Of a DNA stretch of 64,000 nucleotides, positions 24,439-39,239 are shown in pieces. Positions within the stretch are counted from its first letter, which is position 1. The number at the start of each line of letters is the position of its first letter. The stretch covers positions 17,567,516 to 17,631,515 of the forward strand of contig WARS01000011.1 in the NCBI GenBank assembly GCA_008933995.1, read 5' to 3'. The notes under the pieces were generated by a model. That model was not told the origin of the DNA and made no database searches. It worked only from the letters and a program-made list of their open reading frames with translations. The DNA comes from Datnioides undecimradiatus (taxonomy: Eukaryota > Chordata > Actinopteri > Lobotiformes > Datnioididae). Position numbers and translations under genes: made by a program.

Positions 24439-27400
24439 CTGGGAGGAGAGCAGAGAAAAGGGGTGGGGGTGGGGGGTGATCAGAAAACACAAGATTTTGC
24501 TTTTCTCCTCCTTCTATACACCATCCGCTGTCCTTGGATGTTAATGGTGCATTATCACGAGGTAATGGCTGCAAACGGTGATACTGTTATTTTCCCTGTC
24601 TCTGTCCTTCCACAGGTTTTATTTATTTCAGAAGCTCATTTTCTTTGATTGGCTTGTTATCTCTATTCATATTCTATTGTAGCGAGCTTAGCCCAGGACA
24701 CATTAACGTTTATTTTCAAACAAGAAGGAGTCCTACGTGTCGGTGTGTAGGTTAAAAATAGCATCGTTTGACGTCCACCGATGTTTTCAAAATGTCTTTG
24801 TGCGAGCGCAGGTCTACAGGAAGGAGGCGCCTGTGAAGGACACAGAAGAAAAGCTGCGCTCATCGCCCGGCACGCAAAGTAAAATCCACATTGTCTGGTG
24901 TGGAACTCTGTGTATTCATTATGTCTGAAGTATATAAATGTAAGGAGGAACTGAGTCACCGTCTAGCTTCGCCAGGTTTTGGAGATAAAGACCTGGAATT
25001 TGACTAAAAGCTGCAATAAATGTGCAATAAATCAATAAAGATTCATGTTTTATTTGACCTGATTTGATTTTCAGTCCTCCTTCATTAATGTTTTTGCACC
25101 AAAACACATGCACATGTCAAGAAAGGTTAGTTAGTTTAGGAAGCAGCTCCTAAACTAACAACTAAATGAATGCGAGGGAACCAAAATCCTGCGTTAGTTG
25201 TGGTTCGGTGACGGTCACAAGGCGTTTTCCCCTGGACAGACTTCAGTTTGAGGAAACCATGCGCTGCGGCGGTTGAAGCGATTCGCATTATATCTTCCTA
25301 AAATACAAAGATGTAGTCTTTAGACAGATGGATGGATGAAAGTACCTTAACAAACCTGATTCAAACCCCACTGAATAGTCCACAGTTTCTTGACAATCAG
25401 CCGAAAACCACACTATCATTGCTTGATGGAGCAGGAAGCTAAGCATCAAATGTGCACTGCCGGGTTAGTTCATGAGTTTGAATATCACAAGACAAACAAC
25501 TTAAAGTCTAGAGCTCACCTGTTGCACAGGCTTTAAAACATGTTCAGCAGCACGTCTGCGCCATTAAACAATGAACACAATCTGAGTTTTGCCTGATTCT
25601 CAGGATGTAACTGTAGATTACGTTAACAAATGAGTACTGCAGGCTCATAAAGGTGGGAGGCCCAACCACACGAGTTATAAAATAAAGGACAAAACCATGG
25701 AGGCAGAGGCCGAGCTCTAATGACTTTGGGTCCTACAGTTACAGTACAGACACTACAGTTCCCATAATGCAACATGACAGCGTCTTCTGTCTGACCACTC
25801 CTGAAATCTTTCAAGCCCAAGCTGAGACAATTCAGATGACATCATTATGACTCAAGTGGGGTTATTTCTAACTTCTTGTAGGCAAAGATTGCCCCTTGGC
25901 AGCCATCTTGGCAACCGCGCCGGCCTCTTTTATGGCTTAATCCGGAGCGCGGTGACATGACGCCGTCAGCTCATCCCAGCAGAGCACTTGGCCGATATCA
26001 GACGTGACTAAACTCAGCGGAGTGGGTGGATTATTACTTCCTAGGAGTCAGAATAAGAAATAAAGCCAGTGTAAATAACTTTTTGGCTTTTCGTCGAGGG
26101 AACCCGCGGCGATATGCAACTCGTGTGTTCACTCCACATGGATTGCACGTCCTGTCTGCATCACACGTGTATGATGCAAATAAAGACATAAATGCAAAGT
26201 TAACGTACAATAACTCGTCTTTCCACAGTGTTCGCCACAGGTCACGCTGCCGGGCCCCGCTTGCAGCTCAAGGTGGGCACTGTGCGCTGTGTTTGCAGAA
26301 CTTGCATAACAATATCGCATCAAGCTCTCTATTCACCGCAGCGCAGAGGCTGAAAGCCGCGCCAGAGCCCCGGCGCATTTCGAAACTTAACTGTGAGAAA
26401 AGTGGTTTTGTATTTGTTCAAACCGTATTATCGAACGCTTCAATAAACCTGATGTCTGAGTACGCTGCTGCCCTTGGCCATTATACTATACCCTTTGAAA
26501 TTAAGCGAAGTTTCAAAAGCACAGAAAATGGAGGCACAGAGAGGAGTTTGTCCTTTAATCAGTGCTTTCACCGAGCTCCTCAATGCCGAATCAGTTTTCT
26601 CTCTCTTATTGCTCGGTGAGACAAAAAGATAATTCTGACACATGCCTTTTAGTTACTTGTATTCCATCACTCTGTGCCCCACCTGTATCACCGGGTAAAG
26701 TAAAACCGCTCTCTAATTATTGTGGCTGCCTTCCGTTGTCTGCTCTTTGCCGCCTTTCTCGTACTTGTTTCTTTCTTGCGGTTTCAATGCTTCACTCCCG
26801 GGCCACCTTTAGATGTTACAATACGCCACTGTAGCGTGAGGATAAGGACGGGTGGTGCAGTGCATGTCTAACCTTTTGGTAGGTGGCTAATAGAAATAGA
26901 AATCCTGCATTAGCCTGCTCCTATGGTTGCGGTTTGGTGACAGTCTGAAGGCGTTTTCTCTGGACAGACTTAATTTTGAGGAAGTGGATGATTGACGGTT
27001 CTCTCATTCGCTCAGACAGCAACACGAGGCCTTTCCTAAACCCGACTGGATAAAAGCAAAACCGGGTTGTCGCTGTGTTAAATCTTGCAGCCTCTGCTTT
27101 TCGATCTGCGGCTGTTAACAGCAAATCTCTCCACGACTATCGTCCAGAATCAGTTTCTGTTGATTCTGGGCACACAGACGAAGCGTTTGCAGAATCAGGT
27201 TTCATCCCTGTTGCAGTTTGAGTTTAAGAGATGCCCTTGGCCGATGCTACAGATCAGCATCAGGGCCAGTGTGGGCTTTTTTTTAAATGCATCAGTATCG
27301 TCTAAAATAAACCCAATTAAAAGCTGATCCTCTTAATACACAGACTCTCTTAGCTCAGACTCTAACAGATCCATTATCGGGCCTTTCAGAGTGTTCCTCC

Positions 27401-29652
27401 TCTCAACATTCAGACATTAGCTTTCAGCCGTTAAAATGACAAACGCTGACGGCGGCAGGGTCACATCAGCTGTCTCTAATTTAGGTTAAGTCTGTGAGTG
27501 ACTCCGTGTTGCTGGGTTCGTGTGTCTGTATTTAACACAAGATCATTTGAAGCTTCTCTGCGTTACACGACCGTTCGATCGGACTGACCGACACAGTGGT
27601 GAGTCCTCCTTCTATCCAGTCACATCACATCAGTTTCAGCGGTTTCATTTACCCAGTTAAGCTTCCTTTGGTGTCAACTTAGTAATTTAAGATGATCGGC
27701 TTGATAAAACCTTGCTCCTCAGCGCTGGGAACAAGTGGCGTGTAAGAAAAACGGTCCATTGGCTTTTATTCTTACAGTAATATCAATCTATACCATTAAA
27801 AATAACATTTATTAATGTCAACTTCATCACTTAGACATTCAGCAAAAGCAAAGAGATCTTCAAAGTCAGCTTAAACAAAGAAATGGTCACATTGTTCTGT
27901 TAATCTAATTACCTGTCTAGCCCACACCCCTCAAAAGTAAAATTATACGTGAGCGTACCAATTTGAAAGAACGGCAGCCTTCACAGGGGATCCCATTCAT
28001 CCTTATTTTTATTGAGGCCGACACCTTAAACTGGCGTGCTTAACGTTTATCATCATCAGAGATGAAACCGAGACGTTTTTCTATTTAGCAGAAGTAAGGG
28101 GAAAATGAACTCCCTTCCAAAGCAGGTATTCCCTTTCACAATGTGCTTTTGTGCACGATTCCCTCAATTTTGCAGCCGGGCTTTTCCAAACAGCGGGCCT
28201 CCTCCTCGTTCATTTCCTCATAATAATGTCTTTGTCAAATAACGGCTCACCTTGCCAACGCGTCCACAAATCGAAACCGCTGACTCGCAGACACTTTCAA
28301 CACATGAATAAAATCATATAAGGAAAGTAAATACGGACGGCGGAGGGAGGGCGGGTTTGCATTCCCCTTGCGGCTCCCTATTGTCACTTCTACATCTGGC
28401 CCTGGTTAAAGCACAAGGCCTCGGCGACGCCTGTCACTCGTTGGGAAGTCGGCAGATTTGGCTCAGGGGGATAACAGTGGGAGGAAACACACACACGTGC
28501 GCACGCACACACACACACACACACACACAGAATCAGGGTTTAACTCCCTATCCCTCTCCTTGTTTATCACAAAAGCATAAAGCGGCAGTATGCTGTGCGC
28601 TCTCGCTCAAGTAAAGGGAAATAAAACTGCTCGGTTAAGCTAAGGGTACGGTTGCGGTCTTGACAAGTAAATTATGGCTAAAGCTGCATTAATCATTATA
28701 TCTCGAATTAAATCAAATGACCAAGTTCAATGTGAAAGTGGGGGGAAAAAAAGGTCCCTTGCAGTAATTAACCCACAGAAGATGATCACCCAGGAAATTT
28801 CCCGGCAATTTCACTGCACGGTTCAATCTCACCGCCTCGCAGCCCTCGCAGCCCTCAGACTCTGACAGGCAGATGCTTTGATATGAGGAACGTGCCCGCA
28901 ACCGAACGCTAGTCAGCCGAGCGTCCAAAGAAGCAGACGTGTTGCTGTTGTTGTTGTGACAGCCTGTTTTGGTGGGAATCCCCCCCCCCACCAATCGGCA
29001 GAAAGAAAAGAGAGAGAGGGCGAATGGTTCAAATAAAAACAAGACAATTAGCAACTGGCTGGTGAGAAAAGTGGACCGTCTTGAAGCTAATGAAGATAAT
29101 GCAAACCACAGACAGAAACCCAAAACACTCGTTCCCCCAAGTGGCCAATAAAGTGCTTAAAACTATTTATTATGGTTAAATGAAACCAACATTGACTGTT
29201 AGTAGCAGGTCGGTGTTCAAAAATCTAATGTTTTGCACTGCAGAGACCCCAACTCCTCGATGGTAGCGCCGGTAAGCTAACTGAAAACATGCTAACCGGT
29301 AAGATAGCAGCCCAAACGTCTTTGTATTTTATCCGCTGTGCACTGGTTCTGGAGATTGTGCGCCCGGGCTTCGCGCATCCAATTTCTCCCCTGCAAGACC
29401 TTAAGCAGCGAAATAATGAAGCTGCAGTAAAATTCCTCAGCGCTTCGCCGCTGAATGCAAACGCAGGCTGCTCTTCGCTACTTAAACAAACGACAAGGAC
29501 GCTTTCCCAAGATTGGCTCTGACCGTGACTGTCAGGGTATTTAAATGAAACTGTTAAAGCAAGGGCGAACTTGACCATTGCCGTGTATATTGTCTCTTTC
29601 TTTCCAGCATGAATGATCATGCATTGGTGTAGGGAATAAGGATAAAGGTGTG

Positions 29653-29694
<42 letters not shown>

Positions 29695-32600
29695 GGAGGA
29701 CGGAGGTTTGCAGCATAGCGATGCCTTCAAACGTTAGGCCTGGTTCCCCATCGTTACGACTGCTCTCATTTCAGTTTAGCCCTCCAGTTGAGGAAAGGTA
29801 ACCCGACCCTCACCGTGCACTTTAGGACAACCTCAGCCGGCGGCTTAGAGGAGCAGACGTCTAGCAGGCGCATGTGGCCCAGCCAGGGATGAGAGACGTA
29901 TATGTAAGGGAGGACCGACGGCACGGGAACAATAGTGCCTCTGTGCCTCGGCACCCCTCTGGATCACATTTCCTCCGAGGTCCAGATCGAAATGAGGCGG
30001 GGGCCCTGTCGCTGATCTAGCAAGCGAGCAGAGAAAGCCACACAGAGGGGAGGGTGCCGTATGTCAATAGTGATTAGGATCACGATCACAACTGTGGTGG
30101 GTGCGGGGCACACGGGGAAGGGAGAAAGGGAGGAAAAAGTGGGGGTGAAGGGAAACATTTCGCCCTCCTGAACTTTATTGTCTGGTTGCCGGTGGCGTAG
30201 GAATGTCTCCAGGGTTTGTTTAACGATAACTAGCCCGTACATGTATTATAATACATGTAAAAATAAGAGAACTCAGTTTTCATGTCTTAAGAAAGTCTTT
30301 ATGAGCATCGTGCCTTCTGGAATTGTGGTTCACGAGTGAAGAAAAGCAGAGAATTTCATGCGTAAATGGTTTGGCTGCATTTGGATGTGACAAGAAGAGT
30401 AGAAAAGTGTGCTTGTCCTGTCCCTTTTATGCCAAATTCTGGGTACAAAAAAAAAAGTGTGGTGGAAAAAAAAAAAAGAGGAATATTTCCACACTCTGGT
30501 CTCAAGTTCCCCGCTCCTTTATTGCAACGTGTCTGCCAACAAATTCTTTGTCAGCCAAGATCCTAATGAAGATCCTGTTTGTCTAAACACTGCAATAAAA
30601 TGCAAGAATTCAGTGCGCAGGATGTATTTCTCCATTTGTGAGTATTTCAGTGATGTGTGATGAGGTTAAGTAACGCTTTGGTCCCATGAAATTGCGCTCA
30701 AGTCGTAACTTTCCCTGCGGTTTCACGTGTTTCTACATTAAGCAGTTGTCGGAGGTGGTGTTAATGTGAAGGTGGTGCTTAATGTCAGGAGCACGTCGAC
30801 TTGAATTTGAGCAGTTTGTAACCCCTCCGGCTGCTTGTGTTTATGCAAAGTGACGCTCGGACACACTTCTCCAGCTGCAGGACACAAGGTGAACCGCGGG
30901 GAAATTGAGCTCTGTTTCACGGGACCTCGCGGCTGCACGCGACAGGGGATACGAACCTTTGGAAGTCAAAGTCAATCGAGGAGTACTGCGATTGCAGGAT
31001 GGCCCAGAGACCCCAGAAGAAGTTGGACGCCTGGTGAAAGAGAAAGAGAACAACAATAAAAGATCATAGCAGTAGTTTAAACCTTAATTCATTCATTTTA
31101 TATCATGAAAACACCTAATGAGGCTTCAAACTTTCTTGGAGTAAACAGAAAACAGCACATTTGCAGCCACTGTTATCACAAATGTAAAGTAACGTAAGTG
31201 CTTCACGATGTACGTGAGACATGTCTCAACCTACAAAGAAACACCTTATTCTTCAAGTTCAGAACCTTAGATTTGGTAAAACGTGGCGTTCGCTGGACAG
31301 GAAGTACGTGAATAATTGCAATCTGAAAAGTCACTAAAGCTGTCGATGGAGTGAAGAGCACAAGTACAAGCATCTTAAGTTCATACTTAAGTACAGCACT
31401 GGAGTAAATGAGCGAACACTTGATGTTGAGTCTGAAGGAATGGCAGCAAGGACATGTGACTGACGTGTAACTGTCATAAGCCCTCTCGATGATGTGATTA
31501 AAGCTTCAAAAGCTCACTTCTTCTTGCTCGTGCCCCCCCCCCCCCCCCACCCCACCCTGCAGCGAGGTCACAGTGGGGACAGATCAGATGTCAGATGGCT
31601 GGATCCATCTAAATGAATGAAAGACTCATTAGCCGCATGCAGCCTGTCCGCGGCGCTCCTATAGGGGAGGGAATACGCTACAAATCTGGATTACACTGCT
31701 GCGGGCCGCACACTTACGAGCGTTTGTGATGCCGCTTGTTGCCGTTGCGATTTCACCGACTTTGTTTTTCTTTGATGCTCCGCTACATTTCCCCGTGCCG
31801 TGGAGCAGAACTGTAAAAACGCACTTCAGTGACCTCCGGTTGTCGAGTTATAACTGCTCCCATAACTGCTGCTGCTGCTGCTGCTGCCTGCCAGTTGCAC
31901 GCTGCTCAGTCAGAATGACAAACCTCTGTATTGAATGGTTCCCTCCTTAATGGCTTTGCTCACTTAGGCTTGCGGACTTCCATGCCTCCATAAATTTCTG
32001 TTGTTCTCCACCCTTATTGTAAATCTTCATGGTAGGACCACTAATAGCAAGTCCTAATAAGATCCAGACAGGCCTCTGTTCTGTGGCCCAGTGATATAAT
32101 CACATTTTTATTTGATAATCAAATAAAGGGTGGAATGAAATACTTGAAGAGCAATGTGCGGTTTTCCCTTGGCTTTCTTCCCCTCCCTGGCAGATTTTCA
32201 TCTCTAATCTCTGTCTTTAGTTGGAGAGAGAGATTGAGCGTGTTTCCATTATGATTAATAACTGCTCTCCATTAAGAGAGCATTAGTCTAACACTGAGCA
32301 GAGACCATCAGTGACAGGGAGCCATTGAGAAAAACGGAGATGAGAGACGTGTGGGGAGTGACATCACAGAGCCGCAGGCTTTAGCCTCGACATCATGGGG
32401 GATCCCTGCGGAGGAGAGGACGAGCCGTAAAGACCCCACTGCGTCTTGGCACAGTTTGCCAGGGATTACGGTTCGGGGGAGGCAGCTTCACGCCGCAGAG
32501 CTCTGGCGAGCGGCCAGGCTTTGTCGATGCCACACAGCGGAGCCACACAGCTTCCTTCAGCGCAGGCTGGTTTCCTTGGTTCCTGAGTTTCGACTATTCA

Positions 32601-35600
32601 TTTGTACTCTTATCTGCTGAGACTTAGCCATAGTGTGAATTCAATGTAGTTTGATTATTCTGAGCAATTACCGAGTGATATGGAAATGATCCAAAAGGGT
32701 AAAAATGACATTTATATCCAATTCATTAAAAAGGAAATACAAAAAAAAAAAAAATTAAAAGACATGAGGCTGAATTGATAATTATTGCTGTTTGGAAGTG
32801 ATCCAACGCCATTTAACCAACGATATCATCTGTTTCTCACCAGACAGTTTTTAACTAATCTTACCGAGATCTGTATTGTAGACAACAACGTTTCAAAGAT
32901 TGAAAAAGTGCTGGTTACGAATAACGAGTTTAGGTTTTCATTAGCGAATCGTCTGACAATAATGGCCTCGGTTAACTGCCTGATCTTTAAAAATCTCGGA
33001 AAATTATGAAAATTCACGTGACAAAGGGCGACGTCTTGAATTATTTTGTTCTTTTTTCTAATAAACTAAAACGAAGGACAGTTAATTTAATATGATGGAA
33101 AACCTTGAAATATCACACAAATTTTATTTTCTCCTTAAAAAGGAAACTTTTTCATCAAACTGTGAAGTTTAATTTTCATAACGAGAGAAGATAAATATTA
33201 GTCTTTGGATATTTTGTTTGTTTCGTCTCTGGGCTTCAACAGAGAGAGCACCGAGGATAAAATTTAATCAAGCACTGCAGAAAAACACGGCATTTAACAG
33301 GTTATTAATGAAGGAAATTTCATGTCTTTTCCTTGAAATTATGAAGAATGGACCCTGTGATTTCCTTGATTAGCAGGCTCAGCTTCCCTCGCTGTGACAC
33401 GCGGCCGTCAAAACGAGGCGCGCTGGAAACTTGGCCCGTGCCGGTGATCAATTCCTTCCCTCGAGTCGAGAGTCCTCCTCGGTTTGTCATAGAAAATCTG
33501 ATTTCAATCAACGTGATGTTATCGCCCCTCTCACTCCATTTCAGGCTTTATTTCTTTTTCCCTCCTCTCACTTCTCCCTCTCCCTGTTTTTTTGGCCGAA
33601 GCGCAAGTTATTTTAAAAAGTAATATGCTTCCTCATCATTTCTGGGCTATTTCAAGAGACATTCACACCAGCCCAAAATTGGTAGGACAATTCCGCATAT
33701 TGTGTTGAGCTATGAAAGCACTTTTTAGACAGATAGCCCTGCACCACTTGAGCCACCAAAGAATGAAAATTGTGGTCATAAGAAAAATAATTTTGGCTGC
33801 TGTCTTTCATTTTTCCCTGCGGCAGTTTCTAATCAACTCAGATGGAGCCCATCAAACTTTGAACAGTGGTGGGTCAGCTGTGGATCGGGTTTGGTTTTCT
33901 TTGGGGAGCTGGAAAAGTAAATTGTTAAAATGTGATGGCGAGGTGTTGCCGCCCTGTCATTTCGGAGTCTTGCACACATATGGATATTGTTGAAATGCAC
34001 ACACTAATCTCATAATATTGAGATATTTGAGTCCAAAGAGCAGAACTTAAAAAAAGGAAATAACTGTTGAGAGATTTGTCACTTTCCAAAGTCTTTCCAA
34101 AGTGTTGAGGCACTACATAATGACACATTTCAACATTTCAGCAAAGTCTGTGGGACGCAGACGCTTACCAGTGAGAATTTGCAGACTTGAACGTAGAGCT
34201 GCGTAACTTCTGCCTCTGTAACAGTGACCTCACGCCCCGAGCTGCGCTTGTAACTCTCCAGATAGGCCGTCAGCCAGTCCCTCTGCAGCTCCCGGCTCGG
34301 GTACAGGCTGTAGTTAACGTCGTTCACACCTCGGGGCACAAAACACACCCGTGCACGTTAGTTGGAAACCCACTGTCGGTGCTGACATTCAACACAGATC
34401 CGACACCAGCTGGGGTTGTTTTTCAGAGCTCGGCATCAGCTGGATGTGTTTATTCCACGGAAACTGACAGTTTACATCAAGGAGGCCTGCAAACATACCT
34501 GCACCTTCACCTGAGCACTCGTGCAAATAGAAAGTTAAATAAAAATGTGCAGTTGTGCCAGTTCCTCCTGAAAGAAACGCGAACCCCAAACGCCTTTTCA
34601 CCATCGATTACTCTGACATTGTGCAAACACTGTCAGCGATGTAACATAACTAAGGACGTGTTCTGCTGACGTGCAGATTTGAAGACTTTATATTTCTACT
34701 CCACGTCGAAATATTGTACGTTTTACTCCATTTACTCTGCACATTTCAGCTACAAATAACAGCTTTAAAGTTTAGACTGAAAACATTATAAAAAGGAGGA
34801 AATGAGCTCGTCTTCGTTTTGCATTCGGTACTTTTAATTTTCACACTTTTGCTGGGTTTTATTCACAAACAGTGAATTAATGTAGGTGTTTATTAATGTA
34901 GCAGAGTATTTTTTACATAATAAGTGCATGATATTGGGATTTTTGCTTAAACTAGGGTCCCTGAATACGTCCTGCAAGTCCTGCATTTTTCTTTTGCTGC
35001 ACAGCGCGGGAGCATTGTGCACAGGTGAAGGCGCAAACTGATTTGGCGATGGTGGCGGAAATGAAAGAAGGGCAGATCATTTGGTTTGATAACTGACTGA
35101 ATTTGCACCGTAATGAGGGAAAATGTGAAATGAATAATGAATTTTATGTGACGTCACTCTAAAAAAACATATGCACGTCGACATTTTTGTGCACGAAGTT
35201 CGTCTCAATCCCCGCCACGATTTGGCACGGTGAGAGTTCCGGTTGGACGAAGTCTGCGCATTTCAGACATTTACAATCACTATGCTTCCTCAACACTATC
35301 TATCTAAAGTGTTAAATTGTTGACTGTTCCACAAATGTTCAAATTAACCCCGTCAGGCTTTGCTGTGACACATCTGGCACATCAAAGCCACTTTTATCAC
35401 CACGCAGAATACATACTCAATACGGCAATTTGTCGTAGCAGGACATAGTTTCATGGTGCATAATAGCAGAAAGATAAATGATATCATAGTCTAGGGCCAC
35501 AGCTCAAACTGGACAATGATTCTGCATATCACATACTGTATATACAGCTTCTGCTCCACTCGATCTCCCACATTAGGGCAATCTTATATGTTCTGGCCGT

Positions 35601-38600
35601 GGAGAAGATTTGGAAATTGAAGTTCTTTTCATCGCAACACATACCTACCGGCAAATTCATTGAAGTGATTGCCAATATCGAAGGCCTGGTAGTTGTAATC
35701 GGCGTACTCGTAGTCGATGAATTTCACCAATCCTGGTGGAGGAGGAGGGGGAGGAGGAGGAGGAGAGGGAGAGCAGCAGCAGGTTACCAGGACAACGTGT
35801 CGAACACATCTTTGGCGCGGGTGTCAAAACCAACGACTCTCGCTTTTTATTGAAAAAGCACAGAACCTTGTGGGAGTCAAAGGAGCAAAGGAGTCTCCTT
35901 TGACTGAGAGTCACCCCGGGCATCTTTCTAAAATATTCTAATATTATTATTATTATTATAAGCGTCGGGGCTAAACGCTGGACATCACAGGGCTGACACA
36001 CAGAGACAACCTGCATGTTAGCCTGCACCCAGAACGGCCCCACCTGTCCAGCAGGCTCAAACCCAGACCCTGCTTCCTCCTTGCTTGCTGTGTGAGGAGT
36101 AAAATCACAATAAAGGAAAATTACAAATGAGGTAAGATATTTATAAAGTAGGAACCAAGGAATAGAGACTCTGCTCGTCTGCAGTCTTCGGGGTTCAGTC
36201 GGTATCATTGCTTCTGCAACACGCCCGCACAAAGTAATTAAAAAACAGCTTGTATTGCCGTCAGTTTGTCCTCTATCGGCGCCATGCACGTCCGTTCCTC
36301 ACCCTCTTTGCGGTTGTAGATGATGTTTTTAGTCAGAAGGTCGTTGTGGCAGAGGACGGTGGGCGAGTCGATCTGCGTGAGGTGTCTCCTCAGTGACTCC
36401 ATTTCCGCTGACAGAGTCTCAACGCTGGGCACCTCTCGTGGAGCCACGGGACTGTAAAGAGGTAAAAACCACTGAAATTAAAGGCGGGTATGTCACTGTC
36501 TAAACGGTACAAAAGAACATTTACCTTCAGCAACCAACCAGGATTGTGATTTAGACTCATCAGACAGGAGCCAAAAGGTTATCACAAGGCAAAAATCCAT
36601 AAAAGATGTTAAATGAAAAAGGGAGATTACACCTAAATGAAGAATGACCTTTGCTTACTTACAAGCTGCATGTAGCTTGTTTGTATCTGCAGCATTCACT
36701 CTATTGGCATGGACGCTGGAGGAAGTTCTCAGATCTATTACTAATGTAAAAGCAGCGCTGCAAAAGTGGAAAAACACCCCATTTCAGATAAAAACACTGT
36801 ATTTTAAATATTATTTAAACTATAAGTGTAGAAGTATTATCAGCACAGTGCACTTAAACACCTGAAAGCACTTGTTTTTGCAGACGAATGGACATTATGA
36901 TTGTTATATTAAGTTTACGTTATAGTCCAGGGATGTTTAACATGCACCAGTGTGTCGTATTTCATAAGCTGCTGATATGTTCTGTTTGTACAATCCTAGT
37001 CATACACCGTTAAGTTGTTTTATCTATAACAATCCATCACATCATGTAGACTTATCATGATTTAGCTGTTGCAATAAATGACGGGTACATTTACTGGAGC
37101 AGAGCATACAGTACGTTGCTCTTACATGGTAGTATGACTACGCCGAAGCACAAAATGAATGCACTCGAGCAGAGGAAAGTAAAGAAGTACTTAATTACTG
37201 TAAATATGCACGTTACATTTGACCAATGAACAGTCCTCAGAAGTAGAGGGGAGGGGTCTGCCTAATTAATAACAGGCGAGTTAAAGATGAGACAAAGAAG
37301 AAAAGACACGCTTAATAATTAAAGTAACGACACAGACAGTTTAGAGAGACAGCGCTCTTAAGTACGCCTCGTTGTAGAGAGCTGCGGTTATGTTTTTGGC
37401 TCTGTACGTCTGCAAATGCTCCTATAAGAGCCCATTTAATGCAGAATTCCCCCTCGCGCACGGTGACTCACCTGCCTTTGAGCCTTGTTCACCCTAAAAG
37501 AATTTGATTTGTCTGGATTTCAGCAGAGTTAGTGCCCCGTTGTCTGCTCTGAATGAGGATTCAGAGTCAGACCAGAGGAAAGAAACACACACACACAAAA
37601 TTCGGGATTTGATCATAAAACTATGTTGATTACAAAAGTCTAAATGCATTTTTTTTTTTAATTTGACAAAGGCTTATTTAAAGAAAGTGTGTTTATGGAG
37701 CAGCTGAGACAAAAAGATTAAAGTAAATGGGTAAAACGAGACTTTTTGGGGCGCACAGATGTCGGAGGGAGACAGGAAGTTTGCCGAAGGCGCTCAGGTA
37801 TGGAAGACCAACTTTGTCATGAACTCTTCTGGTTGGAGCAACATGTTTGTAAACCGAGGCCGCTCGGCGAGCCTCATTGAGAGGTTACATGCCTTGTTTT
37901 CACTCTGTTGATTACTCCATCTATCAAAGGAGGCACGGATGTCCTTGGACGTCAGTGCAAAATGCACCTGGAAGAAATGCTGCGCAAGCATCCGTCTCCT
38001 AATTAATTTTCGCGTTTCCTTTCGAGTCGTCGGGCCACGATAAGAGGGTAATTTAAACAGTGTAATTTAAACACTACCTATTTATTCGAGGGGGGAACAA
38101 ACAGATGCTCCGGTATTATACACACTTGTAGACATAATTTAGTGAGGCCTGTTAGGAACGCACAATAAAAGCAGAGAAGCGGAAGCCTTGTTTATAGTCG
38201 TGACACAGAGGCTCCGCTGCCTTATACAAGCCCTCCTACACATCCCCGTCAACATTAGTCATTTTTGTATATTATCTCCAAAGGGAGGATTGATTGAATA
38301 AAAGCACTTTGAGATCTAAACTATCGTCCTCTGTACCTGCATGTATGCAAAAATACGTAGGCTTTATCCTTTTTGAAGTGGCTGCTTCCTGCTTGCATCT
38401 TTTTTTTTTTTCTTTTTTTTTTGCACAGGAACTGGAAAAAGAAAATGTTATTGCACTTCTTGTGTCAACCGAAATTGTGCAAATGCTAAAAAAAAAAAAA
38501 AAAGAAAAAGAAATAAATTGCAAACTGCATTTTGAAAAAGTGTAGGAGTGTTTGATTCGCAGCCACTAGCCTGTGAAGTCTTTCTGTTATTTAAAATCGA

Positions 38601-39201
38601 CCCCTTCTGACATGCATAATTTATCTGTCTCCTCTCTAATATGAATTAAAACACACAGTGGAATGGTGAATCACCCTGATTCCTTTTCAACCCATCCATT
38701 TCTTTAACTTAACAAACTGACTTTATCATAGAAACCCACGATGACTCGGAGTCAAAAGCTAAATGAAAGACTTCCAATGACTTTAAATGGAAACCTGTCG
38801 TCTTGCCATCAGATCTTTTCCTCTCTCTTTTCTGTCCTTTTCATGAGAAACACTACGTCAAGTACATTCGCCTCCTGCTCCTTGTCAAGTCTCTGTAAGG
38901 TAATTAGTGGAATTTCCTCCTCTGGCGCTTCATTATCAATGTGCCTTATTTACATATGATTTCAAACACCAGCCGAGCTCTGCTGATTTTTTTTCTTTCT
39001 CTCGCTTTTTTCCCCCCCTTTTTGCAGTTTCATGCGATTCATGGGAGTGCAAACGGGAGACGTAGCAGGGGGCCTTTTGGAGGAGATAGACGTTGCACTC
39101 TGGCTTTCCATTGCTTTTCTCTTTTCTCTCCCATCTCTGACTTCTACTGTGCACTCTCTCTCTCCAAACCTTGCAGCTGCTGCAGCCTCCACAGCCTCGC
39201 T

Positions 39202-39239
<38 letters not shown>

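Larger units (their letters stand above)
24439..30956 (-). other. etnk: etnk intron 7
   Basis: A 6.5-kb intron. It contains two related direct-repeat segments (25183-25260 and 26900-26990), a 594-bp open frame on the opposite strand (26026-26619), a (CA)n at 28496-28528, a (TG)n at 29660-29693, and non-repetitive blocks near 28000-28350 that may be conserved. No additional etnk exon was seen. Confidence 0.7.

Noticed and set aside
35657..36289. A 210-codon open frame on the minus strand overlapping etnk exon 5
   Set aside because: It reads exon 5 in the wrong frame. The correct frame gives FIDYEY and NHFNEF with proper splice sites.
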